Notes under the pieces: model-generated | What the model was told of the DNA's origin: nothing | Seen by the model: only the letters and a program-made list of their open reading frames with translations | Databases searched by the model: none | Position numbers and translations under genes: made by a program | Shown: piece after piece, positions 1-9,864 of the stretch | How the letters are laid out: each line of letters begins with the position of its first letter | Position numbering within the stretch: the stretch's first letter is position 1 | Assembly (NCBI GenBank): GCA_044337705.1 | Contig: JBIINB010000003.1 | Coordinates: forward strand, 22,760 to 86,759 | Direction of reading: 5' to 3' | Source: JBEISR01 sp044337705 | GTDB taxonomy: Bacteria > Planctomycetota > Planctomycetia > Pirellulales > Pirellulaceae | Length of the DNA: 64,000 nucleotides

Positions 1-1380
1 GGAAGAACTCGCGATGAATCGTTTGATACCAACGATCATTTCAGCGTCCCACTGCGTCGCGGCGACCGTTATCTAGTCGAGTTCCTCGATGGCCAGGTCC
101 CGGAACGCGTGACACTCGATGCAATCCCAGAACAGTCTCCGTGGATCTTCGTTCGAGCTACCGACACTCTAGGGATGCAGGCGACTGAATCACTGGATGA
201 TGGACAAGTCGCGAAGGATGATCCTTGGAAAAAGTGGCTGGCGATCGATCGATCGGCTCGCCCCAGTCTAGAGGATCAGGTGTGGGCCAACAAATCACTT
301 TCGCGAGACGAGGCGAGACGGTGCGCCGATGGCTTGTGGCAGGACCATCTGCAGGGAATGCGACAGAATCGTAAAGCGGAGATGGACGCACGGCGTCTTG
401 AGATGGACGGACAGTCGATGCCGTTCTTTTATTCCGTCCATGGCGACAAGCCAGCCGAAGGTCGAAGCCTCTATATCTCCATGCACGGTGGTGGAGGGGC
501 TCCCGCTGCTGTCAACGACCAGCAATGGGAGAACCAGAAGCGACTTTATCAGATCGAAGAAGGAGTCTATTTAGCTCCTAGGGCGCCGACCAACACATGG
601 GACCTCTGGCATACGGCATCGATAGATCCCTTCTTCGATCGGTTGATCGAGAACCTGATCGTCTTCGAGGAAGTGAATCCCAACCGGATCTACCTTCTGG
701 GCTATTCCGCCGGGGGCGATGGAGTCTATCAGTTGGCTCCGCGACTAGCAGACCGATTCGCTGCGGCCGCCATGATGGCTGGACATCCCAATGAAACATC
801 TCCGCTGGGGCTGCGCAATCTCCCATTCACCTTGCACATGGGGGAGAAGGACGCAGCCTACAACCGCAATGAGGTCGCCACAGAGTTCGGTAGGCGGCTG
901 GAAGCGTTGCGGCAAGAAGATCCCGAGGGCTACATCCACTGGGTGAAAATTCATCCTGGTAAAGGTCATTGGATGGATCGGCAGGATGCGGAGGCACTTT
1001 CCTGGATGGCCAAACATAGCCGTTCACCCCATCCTGAAAAGATCGTCTGGAAGCAGGATGACGTCAAGCGATCGAGGTTTTACTGGCTGGGGGTCGATCC
1101 CAAGTCGATTGGGGATCGCGCAGAAGTGAGGGCCCAGAGATCGGGGCAGAAGATCGAACTCAGAGCGAGCGGAGTCGAAACGATCGATCTGTTTTTGTCC
1201 GACGCCTGGATCGACCTGGATCAGTCGGTTCAGGTTGTCGGCGGGGAAAACATCTTGTTTGAAGGAAAGGTAGATCGCACCGCGCGAGCCCTGGCAGAGT
1301 CGTTGGCATCACGTGGCGATCCGCAGATGATGGCGCCAGTGAGGTTGTCTGTGCGTCTTCGCGAGGCGTTTTCGAATTAG
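1..1380 (+). CDS. Alpha/beta hydrolase (esterase/depolymerase type), 5' end outside the window
   Basis: The reading frame is open from base 1, so the start lies upstream of the window; the GTG at 109 is only the first start codon inside it. The visible part has an alpha/beta-hydrolase core. An oxyanion-type strand (SMHGGGGAP) is followed by the nucleophile elbow GYSAGGDG near base 705, a candidate acid in GEKDAAY near 845, and a candidate His in PGKGHWMD near 965. The order Ser-Asp-His and the Gly-rich loop fit the PHB-depolymerase/dienelactone-hydrolase-like group of serine esterases. The last 110 or so residues form an extra beta-rich domain. The substrate cannot be told from sequence. The gene converges on the permease gene at 1594, with 213 bp between them and no clear terminator. 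Confidence 0.8.
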   Translation, partial: GRTRDESFDTNDHFSVPLRRGDRYLVEFLDGQVPERVTLDAIPEQSPWIFVRATDTLGMQATESLDDGQVAKDDPWKKWLAIDRSARPSLEDQVWANKSLSRDEARRCADGLWQDHLQGMRQNRKAEMDARRLEMDGQSMPFFYSVHGDKPAEGRSLYISMHGGGGAPAAVNDQQWENQKRLYQIEEGVYLAPRAPTNTWDLWHTASIDPFFDRLIENLIVFEEVNPNRIYLLGYSAGGDGVYQLAPRLADRFAAAAMMAGHPNETSPLGLRNLPFTLHMGEKDAAYNRNEVATEFGRRLEALRQEDPEGYIHWVKIHPGKGHWMDRQDAEALSWMAKHSRSPHPEKIVWKQDDVKRSRFYWLGVDPKSIGDRAEVRAQRSGQKIELRASGVETIDLFLSDAWIDLDQSVQVVGGENILFEGKVDRTARALAESLASRGDPQMMAPVRLSVRLREAFSN

Positions 1381-1593
1381 TTCGCCATGATGCATCCCGC
1401 ATCCCCTGCCCCGCACTGGTTGTCTGTGTCCGAAGTTGATGCAGGGCAGGGAGGGAGTGCCGTTTGGTGACGCATGGTTGATGTACGGTGCAACGATACC
1501 TAGTCTCAAGGCAATCGAAGGCTGATCGATCAAGGCTAGGCGATCGGATGATGCATCTTTTGGGTTGAAGAGGATAAGACCCAGCCGGCTCGG

Positions 1594-3054
1594 TCATCTT
1601 GAGAAGCGTCTGAGTAGCTCTTTTGGTCCTTGAAATCGTTGCCTCTGGCCCCCCCACCAGCCAATCAGAAGAACTGCGATCGTGGCCGCCAGCACCCAAA
1701 GTGCACGATCGTTCGGGGGAAGCATCCCCAGAGCGATCAGGCCGATACAGCCGATCACCGAAAGAGCGGCGAGTGGGCGATAGGCCCACCCTAACTGCCA
1801 TGGCCCCATCTGCGTCCAACGGGTGCCGTATGCGATCCAGCCCAGCATGGAGGGAATGACATAGGAGGTGTAGAGAAAGATCACTGAGACCATGGTGATG
1901 GTGCTGTAGATCGGGGTCCAAGCCGAGAAGAGAACCGCAAGGATGGAGACCACCCAGACGGCTCGATCTGGAGTCTGCCAGCGCCCAACCTGCTGCAGCC
2001 ATCCCGAAGCAGGCAGCCCGCCATCGCGCGCGAACGCGAACACCATGCGCGAGGCACTGGTGACGGTCGCCAAGCCACAGAAGAATTGCGCCAGGGCGAT
2101 ACCTGCAAGAAAGAGTCCCAACAGCCAGCTTGGTAAAACCTGCTGAAGGATCCAGAAGAGGGCGTTCGGTCCCTGTTTAGCCGCCTCGGCCGTGTCAGGA
2201 CAGGCGATGACGAACGAGGCGAGCATCAGCCATCCGGCGATGGCGGAGACGACCACCGAGCGAATGATGCCGCGAGGGGTTTCGATGGCCGCTTGCCTAG
2301 TCTCCTCGGAGACGTGAGCCGATGCGTCAAAGCCAGTGATCGTGTAGGCGGGCAAAAGGAATCCCATCGCGAACAGCAGCCATCCGTTGGACTGCACCGG
2401 CCAGATATCGCCGCCGGCTGAGCCGCTGTAGTTAGCGAATTCCCAAAGCTGCCTGATTCTCCAAGGCCATCCATACCACAGCATCGCAGCGGTCAGCGCG
2501 GTGGCCACCAGAAGGATCCAGTAGCCGCTGAAGTCGGTGCAACGCGTCGTCCAGCGAATTCCATGCGCATTGGCAATCGCCTGAATGCCGGTGATCAAGA
2601 TCATGGCAACCACCTGCACCCACGGCTGCGACTGGACTGGCTGGCCAAGAAACCAACCGATCATTCCAACCAGGAATTGAAACAGCCCTACATTGATTGC
2701 GGCCAGCACGGCGACCAGCCCCAGCAAATTAAACCAAGCGGTGGCCCACCCCCAGCCCTTTCCTCCCAGAACGCTGGACCAATGATAGAGTCCACCCGCC
2801 GTAGGATAGGCTGAGGCTACCTGGGCCATCGTTGCGGCCACCGCGCAGGAAAAAAGGGCTACCAGCGGCCAGCCGATTCCGATCGCCGCCCCTCCCACCG
2901 TGCAGAAGCCCACGTGAAAGGATGTGATGCCACCGGCCAGGATGCAGATGATCGAAAACGAAATAGCGAAGTTAGAAAAGCCGTTCATCCGACGGGCCAG
3001 TTCCTGGCGATAGCCCATCGATTCCAGTAGTCGCTGGTCGTCCCCGGCATCCAT
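1594..3054 (-). CDS. APC-superfamily permease, amino acid/choline (ACT) type; likely ethanolamine or amine importer
   Basis: The 486-residue protein has about 12 hydrophobic segments. Its N-terminus (DDQRLLESMGYRQELARRM, then GFSNFAISFSI) is typical of the ACT branch of the APC superfamily, which includes choline and GABA permeases. It starts 43 bp after the eutC stop on the same strand, so eutB, eutC and the permease probably form one operon. Family membership is read from the sequence. Import of ethanolamine or a related amine is inferred from the neighbours; an amino-acid substrate remains possible. It should sit in the cytoplasmic membrane and feed substrate to EutBC. Confidence 0.8.
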   Translation of the reverse strand: MDAGDDQRLLESMGYRQELARRMNGFSNFAISFSIICILAGGITSFHVGFCTVGGAAIGIGWPLVALFSCAVAATMAQVASAYPTAGGLYHWSSVLGGKGWGWATAWFNLLGLVAVLAAINVGLFQFLVGMIGWFLGQPVQSQPWVQVVAMILITGIQAIANAHGIRWTTRCTDFSGYWILLVATALTAAMLWYGWPWRIRQLWEFANYSGSAGGDIWPVQSNGWLLFAMGFLLPAYTITGFDASAHVSEETRQAAIETPRGIIRSVVVSAIAGWLMLASFVIACPDTAEAAKQGPNALFWILQQVLPSWLLGLFLAGIALAQFFCGLATVTSASRMVFAFARDGGLPASGWLQQVGRWQTPDRAVWVVSILAVLFSAWTPIYSTITMVSVIFLYTSYVIPSMLGWIAYGTRWTQMGPWQLGWAYRPLAALSVIGCIGLIALGMLPPNDRALWVLAATIAVLLIGWWGGQRQRFQGPKELLRRFSR

Positions 3055-3097
3055 TGGTCGGTTCCTTGGCTGGAGATGGAATTGCGCTACGCCCGGC

Positions 3098-3880
3098 TCA
3101 ACTCAATCGCAGGCTCGATCTTGGATCCGGCAGCCCCGCGGACCAGGTTTCCTTGATCGTGAAGCCGCTGGTTTTTCGCTGTAGCATCTGACGAGCCAAG
3201 GCGATGATTCGCTCGGCTGCCTGCATGGCGGAGACTCCCAGCGGATGGATGTTCGAGATGAGGTTGCGGTTGGCATCGTTGTGCTGGTCCGTGGGCCGAT
3301 AGGCCATGTAGGCCGATAAACTCTCCGGCGATCCCAGGCCTGGCCGCTCGCCAATCAGTAGGGCAAAGACCTTCGCGTCGATACATGTCCCGAAATCGTT
3401 GAGTACACCCACGCGGCAGTACCGGACGAAATAGAGCGGACCGATCTTCCATCCTGTCCGCTGGGCCTCCTCCATCAGCAGAGGCAACAGCTCCGGGACC
3501 TGTCTGGCGACGGCCAGCGATGAGAGGCCATCTCCGATCATGATTTGAAGATCGAGGTCAGCAAGATGAGCCGAGCGAACCTGTTGCAGCGATGCTTCAG
3601 AAAGCTTTCGACCCAGGTCGGGGCGTTTCAGATATTCCCCCTTGCTGCTGGCTTGGCTGGAGAGCTGGATCACGGGGAATCGCTCCAGAAAATCGCTTCC
3701 CCAGTCAGCGATCAGATCGCTTTCGCGATGCACTGCATCGACGGCCAGCGCATGGTCTTCACGAAGCTGCAGGTAGGAAGCGGTTGGCATTGCCCCACCT
3801 GCCGATCCCAAGGCCAGTCTTGCATGGGTAGCCTGTCGAATCGATCGAATCACGTTTTGCTGTGGATCATCGGGCAGCAT
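3098..3880 (-). CDS. eutC: Ethanolamine ammonia-lyase small subunit EutC
   Basis: EutC is the light subunit of the adenosylcobalamin-dependent lyase that converts ethanolamine to acetaldehyde and ammonia. The 260-residue product carries the family stretches THARLALGSAGGA, LQLREDHALAVDAV, QIMIGDGLSS, YCRVGVLNDFG and LIGERPGLGSPESLSAYM. The ATG at 3880 is chosen because homology begins there and it overlaps the 3' end of eutB by 31 bp, as expected for translationally coupled subunits; an upstream extension to 3961 is open but lies inside eutB. At 260 residues it is somewhat shorter than the roughly 295-residue E. coli protein, mainly at the N-terminus. Confidence 0.95.
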   Translation of the reverse strand: MLPDDPQQNVIRSIRQATHARLALGSAGGAMPTASYLQLREDHALAVDAVHRESDLIADWGSDFLERFPVIQLSSQASSKGEYLKRPDLGRKLSEASLQQVRSAHLADLDLQIMIGDGLSSLAVARQVPELLPLLMEEAQRTGWKIGPLYFVRYCRVGVLNDFGTCIDAKVFALLIGERPGLGSPESLSAYMAYRPTDQHNDANRNLISNIHPLGVSAMQAAERIIALARQMLQRKTSGFTIKETWSAGLPDPRSSLRLS

Positions 3881-5256
3881 GCGATCAGTCTTTCGATCTG
3901 GCGAATTTTTTCGATGGTTTCCCAGCCTCCCGAGGCGTCTATTTGACGCTCTTCCAACCACTTCTGGAACTCCGGCGCCGGCTTCCGCTGGAAGAGTTTT
4001 CTTACTGCAACTGCATCATGGTAGCTGGTCGACTGGTAGTTGAGCATGATGTCGTCGGTGCCTGGGACTCCCATAAAGTAGTTGCACCCGGCTGCCGCCA
4101 ACAGCACCATGAGATTATCGGCGCTGTTCTGATCGGCATCGCAATGATTGGTATAGCAGACATCGACTCCCATCGGCAGGCCAAGGAGCTTCCCGAGGAA
4201 ATGGTCTTCCAAGCCGGCCCGCACAATCTGTCGTTCATCGAAAAGGTATTCCGGACCGATAAAACCGACGACCGAATTGACCAGAAACGGATCAAACAAC
4301 CTAGCGACTCCGTAGGCGCGGGCTTCCATGGTCAGCTGATCGATGCCATGGTGCGCATTGGCTGAAAGAGCGCTCCCCTGCCCTGTCTCAAAGTACATCA
4401 CCTGGGCTCCTGCCAGACGACGGTCTCGGGATCGATGGGATTCGATCACCTGCTGTCTGCCTTCGTCGAGCAGCCGCAGGGTGATTCCAAAACTGTCATT
4501 GGCCTTCTGGCTGCCTGCGATCGACTGGAACAGGAGGTCGATCGGACAGCCAGCCTCCAGAGCCTGAAGCTGGGTGGTGATGTGGGCAAGGCAACAATGC
4601 TGGGTTGGGATTTCCGCCCGCTGAATCAATTGGTCGAGCAATCGCAGGATGGCCGAAACTTGCGCGACGGAATCGGTGGCCGGGTTGACGCCAATCACTG
4701 CGTCGCCACAACCGTAGAGAAGTCCTTCGATCGTCGACGCCAGAATTCCACGCAGGTCATCGCTGGGATGATTGGGCTGGATTCGAATCCCAAGCGTGCC
4801 TGGCAGTCCTTGCGTATTGCGCATGCGCGAGACACGGTGGATGCGGCTGGCCAGGAGGATCAACTGCTGATTGGTCAGAAGCTTGGCAACCGCTGCCGCC
4901 ATTTCGGGAAGAAGGCCCCAACCCCAACGGCTTAGGTCATCGAGCGAGGCGGCCAGCAACTGATCGCGAAGCTCCCCGACGGTCCACGACTGGACCTCCT
5001 GAAAGATGGCCGGGTCGTAGTTTTCTAGCACGCGGCGGCTAACCTCATCCAGTCCCGGATCGATCAGTGGATAGCTTATAAAATCCATAAGCGAGCATTC
5101 GGCTAGCGCTCGCTTGGCGGCGATCCGCTGGCGATGACTGGTGGCAGCGATTTCCGCTAGCTGGTCGCCAGCTTTTTCCTCGTTGGCCTTGGCCATTAAG
5201 TCGGCCAGCGAAGGGAAACGAAACCATTCTCCCCCTACGGTTGCCTGATAGACCAT
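3850..5256 (-). CDS. eutB: Ethanolamine ammonia-lyase large subunit EutB
   Basis: EutB is the catalytic TIM-barrel subunit of ethanolamine ammonia-lyase. The 468-residue protein (E. coli EutB is about 453) begins MVYQATVGGEWFRF. It contains LASRIHRVSRMRNTQG, GCGDAVIGVNPATDS, YFETGQGSALSANAHHGID, DVCYTNHCDADQN and NYFMGVPGTDDIMLNYQ, all hallmark EutB stretches. The ATG at 5256 is preceded by AGGAA at about 8 nt and matches the family start. No eutA reactivase, no microcompartment shell gene and no EutE/EutD is present nearby, so this looks like a cytosolic pathway. The enzyme needs coenzyme B12. No cobalamin box was recognised in the 178-bp region between eutB and the divergent gene at 5435. 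Confidence 0.96.
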   Translation of the reverse strand: MVYQATVGGEWFRFPSLADLMAKANEEKAGDQLAEIAATSHRQRIAAKRALAECSLMDFISYPLIDPGLDEVSRRVLENYDPAIFQEVQSWTVGELRDQLLAASLDDLSRWGWGLLPEMAAAVAKLLTNQQLILLASRIHRVSRMRNTQGLPGTLGIRIQPNHPSDDLRGILASTIEGLLYGCGDAVIGVNPATDSVAQVSAILRLLDQLIQRAEIPTQHCCLAHITTQLQALEAGCPIDLLFQSIAGSQKANDSFGITLRLLDEGRQQVIESHRSRDRRLAGAQVMYFETGQGSALSANAHHGIDQLTMEARAYGVARLFDPFLVNSVVGFIGPEYLFDERQIVRAGLEDHFLGKLLGLPMGVDVCYTNHCDADQNSADNLMVLLAAAGCNYFMGVPGTDDIMLNYQSTSYHDAVAVRKLFQRKPAPEFQKWLEERQIDASGGWETIEKIRQIERLIACCPMIHSKT

Positions 5257-5434
5257 CGGTGCGGTTCCTGGTGGAGTGCATGGAGAGCGGGGGCCGAGTA
5301 CGGAAAAACGTTCGAGGGAAAATGCGTCGCGGTTGGATAGGTGACGATACAATCAAGGGTGTGTCCCATGACGCTCCCGCCACCTGCCCGGTCCATCTCC
5401 CGCCTATTCCTGGAACGATCGAGGAGTCTCGCTT

Positions 5435-8400
5435 ATGAGCCATCGGCCAGCTCGCTTCCGACGCGATGCCACGGCCATTCCGCGCTTCGTCGCGGGATGT
5501 TTCCTGCTTCTTGCCAGTTGGTTTGATTGTCGAGCCGAGGAAGGGAGGCTACAAGCCGGCATCGCGCTGAAAAACATCACGCCAACGGTCTTTCCTGTCT
5601 GGGTCAACGGCGGAATCGCCGCCGTGCAGGCCGATAAAGCGACCGATCCATTGCATGCGCGCTGTCTGGTGCTCGCCGACGGGACTCGTGAGGTCGCCAT
5701 CTGCGTGGTCGATAATTGCATTCTGCCTGTGGAGCTGGTGGATGAGGCGCGGCGACTTACCAGTGAGCTGGCGGGGATTGCTCCATCGCATATTCTCATC
5801 AGCGCGACGCACACCCATTCGGCCGTTGCGGTCGCGGGCGTGCACGGTACGCCGGTGCAGGAAGATTATGCCGCGAAGCTGCCGAAGTGGATCGCCGAGG
5901 GAATCGCGGAAGCCAAGCGGCACAAGGTCGATGCGAAGATCGGTTGGGGGAGCACGATCGCGGAAAAATATATTCACTGCCGCCGCTGGCTGATGCGTCC
6001 CGGCTCCCTGGAACCGACTCCCTTCACAGGGAGGGATGGGGACGAGGTGGTGATGAACCCCGGGTATGACAACCCCAACAAGATCGCTCCGGTAGGTCCG
6101 ATCGATCGCACCATTCCTATCCTTTCGGTACAGACCTCCGAGGGGAAGCCGCTTGCGGTTCTCGCCAGTTTCAGCACCCATTACGCAGGCAGTCCGGCGC
6201 TTTCTGCAGACTATTTTGGTGTGGTGGCAAGACGACTGGCAACCGCTTTGCGTCCCGAGCATGAAGAGGAATTCCTGGGCATCATGGCCAATGGCACCAG
6301 CGGGGATGCCAACTGCATCGACTTCAGCAAACCTCCTGCCCCCTTCACCCACATCGAGGTGGGCGATTATGTCGCAGATCGGATCCTTGAGGCGCTTCCA
6401 AAGATCGAGCACTCCGAGAAGGGACGCATCGATGCGTTGCTGGAAAGCGAGACCGTCGGTGTGCGGATGCCCCGCCCAGAGGAGGTGGAAGAGGCGAAAC
6501 GCTACCAGGCGACTCACTTCCCCGATCGACTCCCAAAGACTCTCATCGAAAATTACGCGCGCGAGACAATTCTTCTTTCCGAGCTTCCCGATACCCGTCC
6601 TCTCCGCTGTCAGGCGATTCAAATCGGTTCGGGAGTGATTTTAGCGAATCCGTGCGAGTCCTACGGAGAGACGGGATTGAAGCTGCGCCGCGGAAGTCCC
6701 TTTGCCATTTCGATGAATATCGGGCTGGCCAACGGACATGCCGGTTACATACCGCCACCCGAGCACTTCCTGCTTGGTGGTTACACCACATGGCGGGCCA
6801 GGAGCAGCTGTCTGGAGGAGCAGGCGGAACCGAAGATGGTGGCGTTGTTGACTGGTTTAGCCACTCGCCTGCATCAGGACTCATTGGCATTGGCAAAGCC
6901 GAAGCAATTGCGTTCCCCGATCGCTCCTGAAGATTCTATCAGTCAGATGGAATGGGAATCGGACCAGCGCGTTGAGTTGGTGGCGCACGAACCTCAGATC
7001 GCCGATCCGGTTGCCATCCAATTCGACGACGCAGGTCGTATGTGGGCGATCGAGATGGGGGATTACCCGAATGGTCCCAAGGAGGGTCAGTCGCCAAGGG
7101 GACGTTTGGTGGTTCTTGAGGATCGTGATGGCGATGGGCGATTCGAGTCCTCGCATGTTTTTGCAGATCAGTTGCTTTTTGCCACCGGCCTTCAGCTTTG
7201 GAAAGACGGAGCCCTGGTGACGATGGCCGGTTCGCTGGTCTGGCTGCGCGATACGGATGGTGATGGTCGATGCGACCAGAAGGAAACCTGGATCGACGGC
7301 TTCAAGCAGGATAACCCTCAACTGCGGGCCAATGATCCAACGCTGGGACCGGATGGCTGGATCTACATCGCCAACGGTCTTCGAGGTGGCAGGCTGAAGC
7401 AGCCTGGTGTGGCCAACGATCCGGTGGATCTGCAGCAGTACGACCTTCGAATCGAACCGCGTACCCGCCGAATTCAGATGGTGACAGGTCCCGCTCAGTT
7501 CGGGCTTACCTGGGACCGTCTGGGCAATCGGTATCACTGCGCCAATCGGCAGCCGTGCCGGGAAGCGTTGGTCGAACCTCATCAGTTGGCCCTCAGCCCA
7601 CTGGCGGGACTGGTCCCTTCCGTTCTGGATGCCAGCCCCTCGGAAGCCAGTTCCTCGGTGCGGCCCCTGGTCCGAGCCTGGACAACATCCAATCTTCACG
7701 CTGGCCAGTTCACCGCTGCCTGCGGCGTCCTTGTCAGCCACAGCGATCAACTGGCGCCCGCCTGGGGGCATGTGTTGACTTGTGAACCAACTGGAAGTCT
7801 GGTGCAAAGGAGAAGCCTGAAGAGAGCCGATGGCCGAAGTGTGGTAGCCGATGAATCACCCCAGCGTGAGTTTCTTGCAAGTCGCGATCCATGGTTTCGT
7901 CCGGTCAATCTAACCGAGGGCCCCGGAGGCGAGATCTTTGTGGTTGATATGTACCGGGCGGTGATCGAGCATCCCGATTGGGTTCCAGTGGAACAGAAGC
8001 ATCGGCCCGATGAACGATTCGGAGAAGGTTTGGGCCGAATCTACCGGATTGCTGGCAGGAACCGAGCTGACAGCACGATCTGGTCGGCGATCAGGAAGCG
8101 ACCAATGCGGCAGTGGACAACGAAAGAGCTGGTTGAGACCCTGGCTAGGCCAGAGGCGTGGGCGCGCGCCACGGCGCTGCGACTGCTAATGGAGAAACGG
8201 GACGGACACTATGCCGAAACGCTGACGACATTCCAACAGATTTTAGAATATCGAGATGAAGTTTCGCTGCACATGGCAGCTCTCACCTGGCTTGCTTCCT
8301 GCGAAATGTGGGACGATGCGCTCTGGCGGCGCTCGCTGCAAAGCCATGATGCGAGCCTCCAGTGGCATGCTCTTCATCTGCTGTCCGATGGCATTCAGCC

Positions 8401-9838
8401 ACGTGCCATCGAAGCGTATCTCAGCGAAATCGGTCCGATGCTGGATTCTGTCGATGTCGATCTGTTGCGATCGGTCTGCTGGGCGATCGCCAGAAGCCCT
8501 GGTGGGAGCGATGCTATGCGGCAATTCCAACTGGAGAAGGTGCTTCCGGCGCTGGCGAGGCATTCCCTTGCACACTCCAGAGATGGGCATCTTCAGATGG
8601 CAGTCGCTGCCGCTGTCAAGAATCACCCCGTCGAATGGATGCAGAGCTGGGGCGACCAGTGGCGGAATCATCATGGTACGGTGGCGGATGCGGCGCCGAT
8701 AACACCCATTCTCCAGGAATCGGTCCGGCATTGGATGAGAACCGCTGCCCAAAAGAATCCCGAGGCGATGCATCGGGCCATCGATGGATGGATCCCTTCC
8801 GATTCCTGGGATCACATGACGGATAATACCCGACGATTGCATCTGGCGTTATGGTCAGGTTGGCGTGATGCTGCAAAGGACGTGGAGGTTGCATCGCTGG
8901 GGGGATTGAAAGCCTTCCTGGTGAAGACGGCCACCAGCCATTCCGTGGGCGCCGATCTGCGTGCGGGGTCGCTGATGCTGCTCCGTTCGTTTGATCCCGT
9001 GCAGGCGAAGAGCGTTGCACTGGATCTGCTGGAAGAGCCGGGCGGCCCGCTGCTCAAAGCGGTCCTCAGCGCAGTGACATTCGATCCGTCCGACGAGACT
9101 CAGAAACGATTGATTGGTGCGTTTGCCAAGGCGACACCTGAACTGCGGTCCGATTTTTTCCAGGTACTGCGCTCCAGTCCGAAGATGCTGGCGCTGCTTC
9201 TGGAGGAATTCGAGTCGGGGCAGCTCAGCATCAAAATGCTGGATGCCAGCCAGAGGGAGTTTCTTCTCGGGAAATCGGATCTTCCAGAGAGAGATCGTTG
9301 GGTCCAAGTCCTGGGGCCTCAGGGTGACCCGGATCGTCAGGCGATCATCGATCGCTATCGCCAGGCGTTCGACGGTGCATGGGATGTCGCGCGTGGTCAG
9401 AAAGTGTTTCGGCAGCAATGCGCGGCCTGCCATCGGATCGATCAGATCGGGACTGCGGTCGGACCAGATATCTCCGACTCGCGCGAGCAATCGTTCGATA
9501 AACTGTTGATCTCCATTTTGGATCCCAACCGCACCATCGATGGCGCCTACTACCGTTACGTTGTCGTTCTGGATTCAGGCGAGGTGCTGGAAGGATTGCT
9601 GCAGGAAGCAACCACCGATGTGGTGACGATCAAATCACAAAATGGCACCATCCACCGGTTGATGCGGGAGGAGATCGAGTCATTTCAGTCGGCGGGCAAC
9701 TCGTTGATGCCAGTCGGGATCGAGCAGCAGGTCAGTCCGCAGGAGATGTGGGATCTGTTGGGCTATATCAAGAATTGGCGTTATCTTCAGGAAGGCCTTC
9801 CGATTCAGGCCACACCGACGCCAACGGCGGCTCCCTGA
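5435..9838 (+). CDS. Secreted fusion: neutral-ceramidase-like domain + PVC dehydrogenase-type propeller + HEAT + haem c domain
   Basis: This 1467-residue protein has a signal peptide (hydrophobic stretch about 19-30, cleavage near CRA/EEG). Residues about 38-510 resemble the neutral/alkaline non-lysosomal ceramidase fold, with a Zn-type THTHS motif (His126, His128) and a later STHYAG motif. Residues about 530-870 resemble the planctomycete/Verrucomicrobia 'membrane-bound dehydrogenase' N-terminal propeller (TIGR02604-like), with VVLEDRDGDGRFE and LRDTDGDGR repeats. Helical HEAT-like repeats follow. The last 150 residues carry one haem c site, CAACH near residue 1329, in the PVC haem-binding module (TIGR02603-like). 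GAGGAG-like Shine-Dalgarno bases precede the ATG. The next gene starts 26 bp downstream, so they are probably cotranscribed. The electron-transfer role is family inference; the amide or lipid substrate is unknown. Confidence 0.85.
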   Translation: MSHRPARFRRDATAIPRFVAGCFLLLASWFDCRAEEGRLQAGIALKNITPTVFPVWVNGGIAAVQADKATDPLHARCLVLADGTREVAICVVDNCILPVELVDEARRLTSELAGIAPSHILISATHTHSAVAVAGVHGTPVQEDYAAKLPKWIAEGIAEAKRHKVDAKIGWGSTIAEKYIHCRRWLMRPGSLEPTPFTGRDGDEVVMNPGYDNPNKIAPVGPIDRTIPILSVQTSEGKPLAVLASFSTHYAGSPALSADYFGVVARRLATALRPEHEEEFLGIMANGTSGDANCIDFSKPPAPFTHIEVGDYVADRILEALPKIEHSEKGRIDALLESETVGVRMPRPEEVEEAKRYQATHFPDRLPKTLIENYARETILLSELPDTRPLRCQAIQIGSGVILANPCESYGETGLKLRRGSPFAISMNIGLANGHAGYIPPPEHFLLGGYTTWRARSSCLEEQAEPKMVALLTGLATRLHQDSLALAKPKQLRSPIAPEDSISQMEWESDQRVELVAHEPQIADPVAIQFDDAGRMWAIEMGDYPNGPKEGQSPRGRLVVLEDRDGDGRFESSHVFADQLLFATGLQLWKDGALVTMAGSLVWLRDTDGDGRCDQKETWIDGFKQDNPQLRANDPTLGPDGWIYIANGLRGGRLKQPGVANDPVDLQQYDLRIEPRTRRIQMVTGPAQFGLTWDRLGNRYHCANRQPCREALVEPHQLALSPLAGLVPSVLDASPSEASSSVRPLVRAWTTSNLHAGQFTAACGVLVSHSDQLAPAWGHVLTCEPTGSLVQRRSLKRADGRSVVADESPQREFLASRDPWFRPVNLTEGPGGEIFVVDMYRAVIEHPDWVPVEQKHRPDERFGEGLGRIYRIAGRNRADSTIWSAIRKRPMRQWTTKELVETLARPEAWARATALRLLMEKRDGHYAETLTTFQQILEYRDEVSLHMAALTWLASCEMWDDALWRRSLQSHDASLQWHALHLLSDGIQPRAIEAYLSEIGPMLDSVDVDLLRSVCWAIARSPGGSDAMRQFQLEKVLPALARHSLAHSRDGHLQMAVAAAVKNHPVEWMQSWGDQWRNHHGTVADAAPITPILQESVRHWMRTAAQKNPEAMHRAIDGWIPSDSWDHMTDNTRRLHLALWSGWRDAAKDVEVASLGGLKAFLVKTATSHSVGADLRAGSLMLLRSFDPVQAKSVALDLLEEPGGPLLKAVLSAVTFDPSDETQKRLIGAFAKATPELRSDFFQVLRSSPKMLALLLEEFESGQLSIKMLDASQREFLLGKSDLPERDRWVQVLGPQGDPDRQAIIDRYRQAFDGAWDVARGQKVFRQQCAACHRIDQIGTAVGPDISDSREQSFDKLLISILDPNRTIDGAYYRYVVVLDSGEVLEGLLQEATTDVVTIKSQNGTIHRLMREEIESFQSAGNSLMPVGIEQQVSPQEMWDLLGYIKNWRYLQEGLPIQATPTPTAAP

Positions 9839-9864
9839 AGTCTTGTCTCTCAGAAAGAAATCGA

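Noticed and set aside
1160..2002. 280-codon minus-strand open frame
   Set aside because: It overlaps the hydrolase gene and the permease in another frame, has no family similarity and is a GC-rich shadow.
1594..5256. Ethanolamine bacterial microcompartment locus
   Set aside because: No shell, EutE, EutD, EutG or EutA gene accompanies eutBC in the window.
5257..5434. Cobalamin riboswitch before eutB
   Set aside because: No B12-box-like conserved segment or suitable multi-stem fold was recognised in the 178-bp region.
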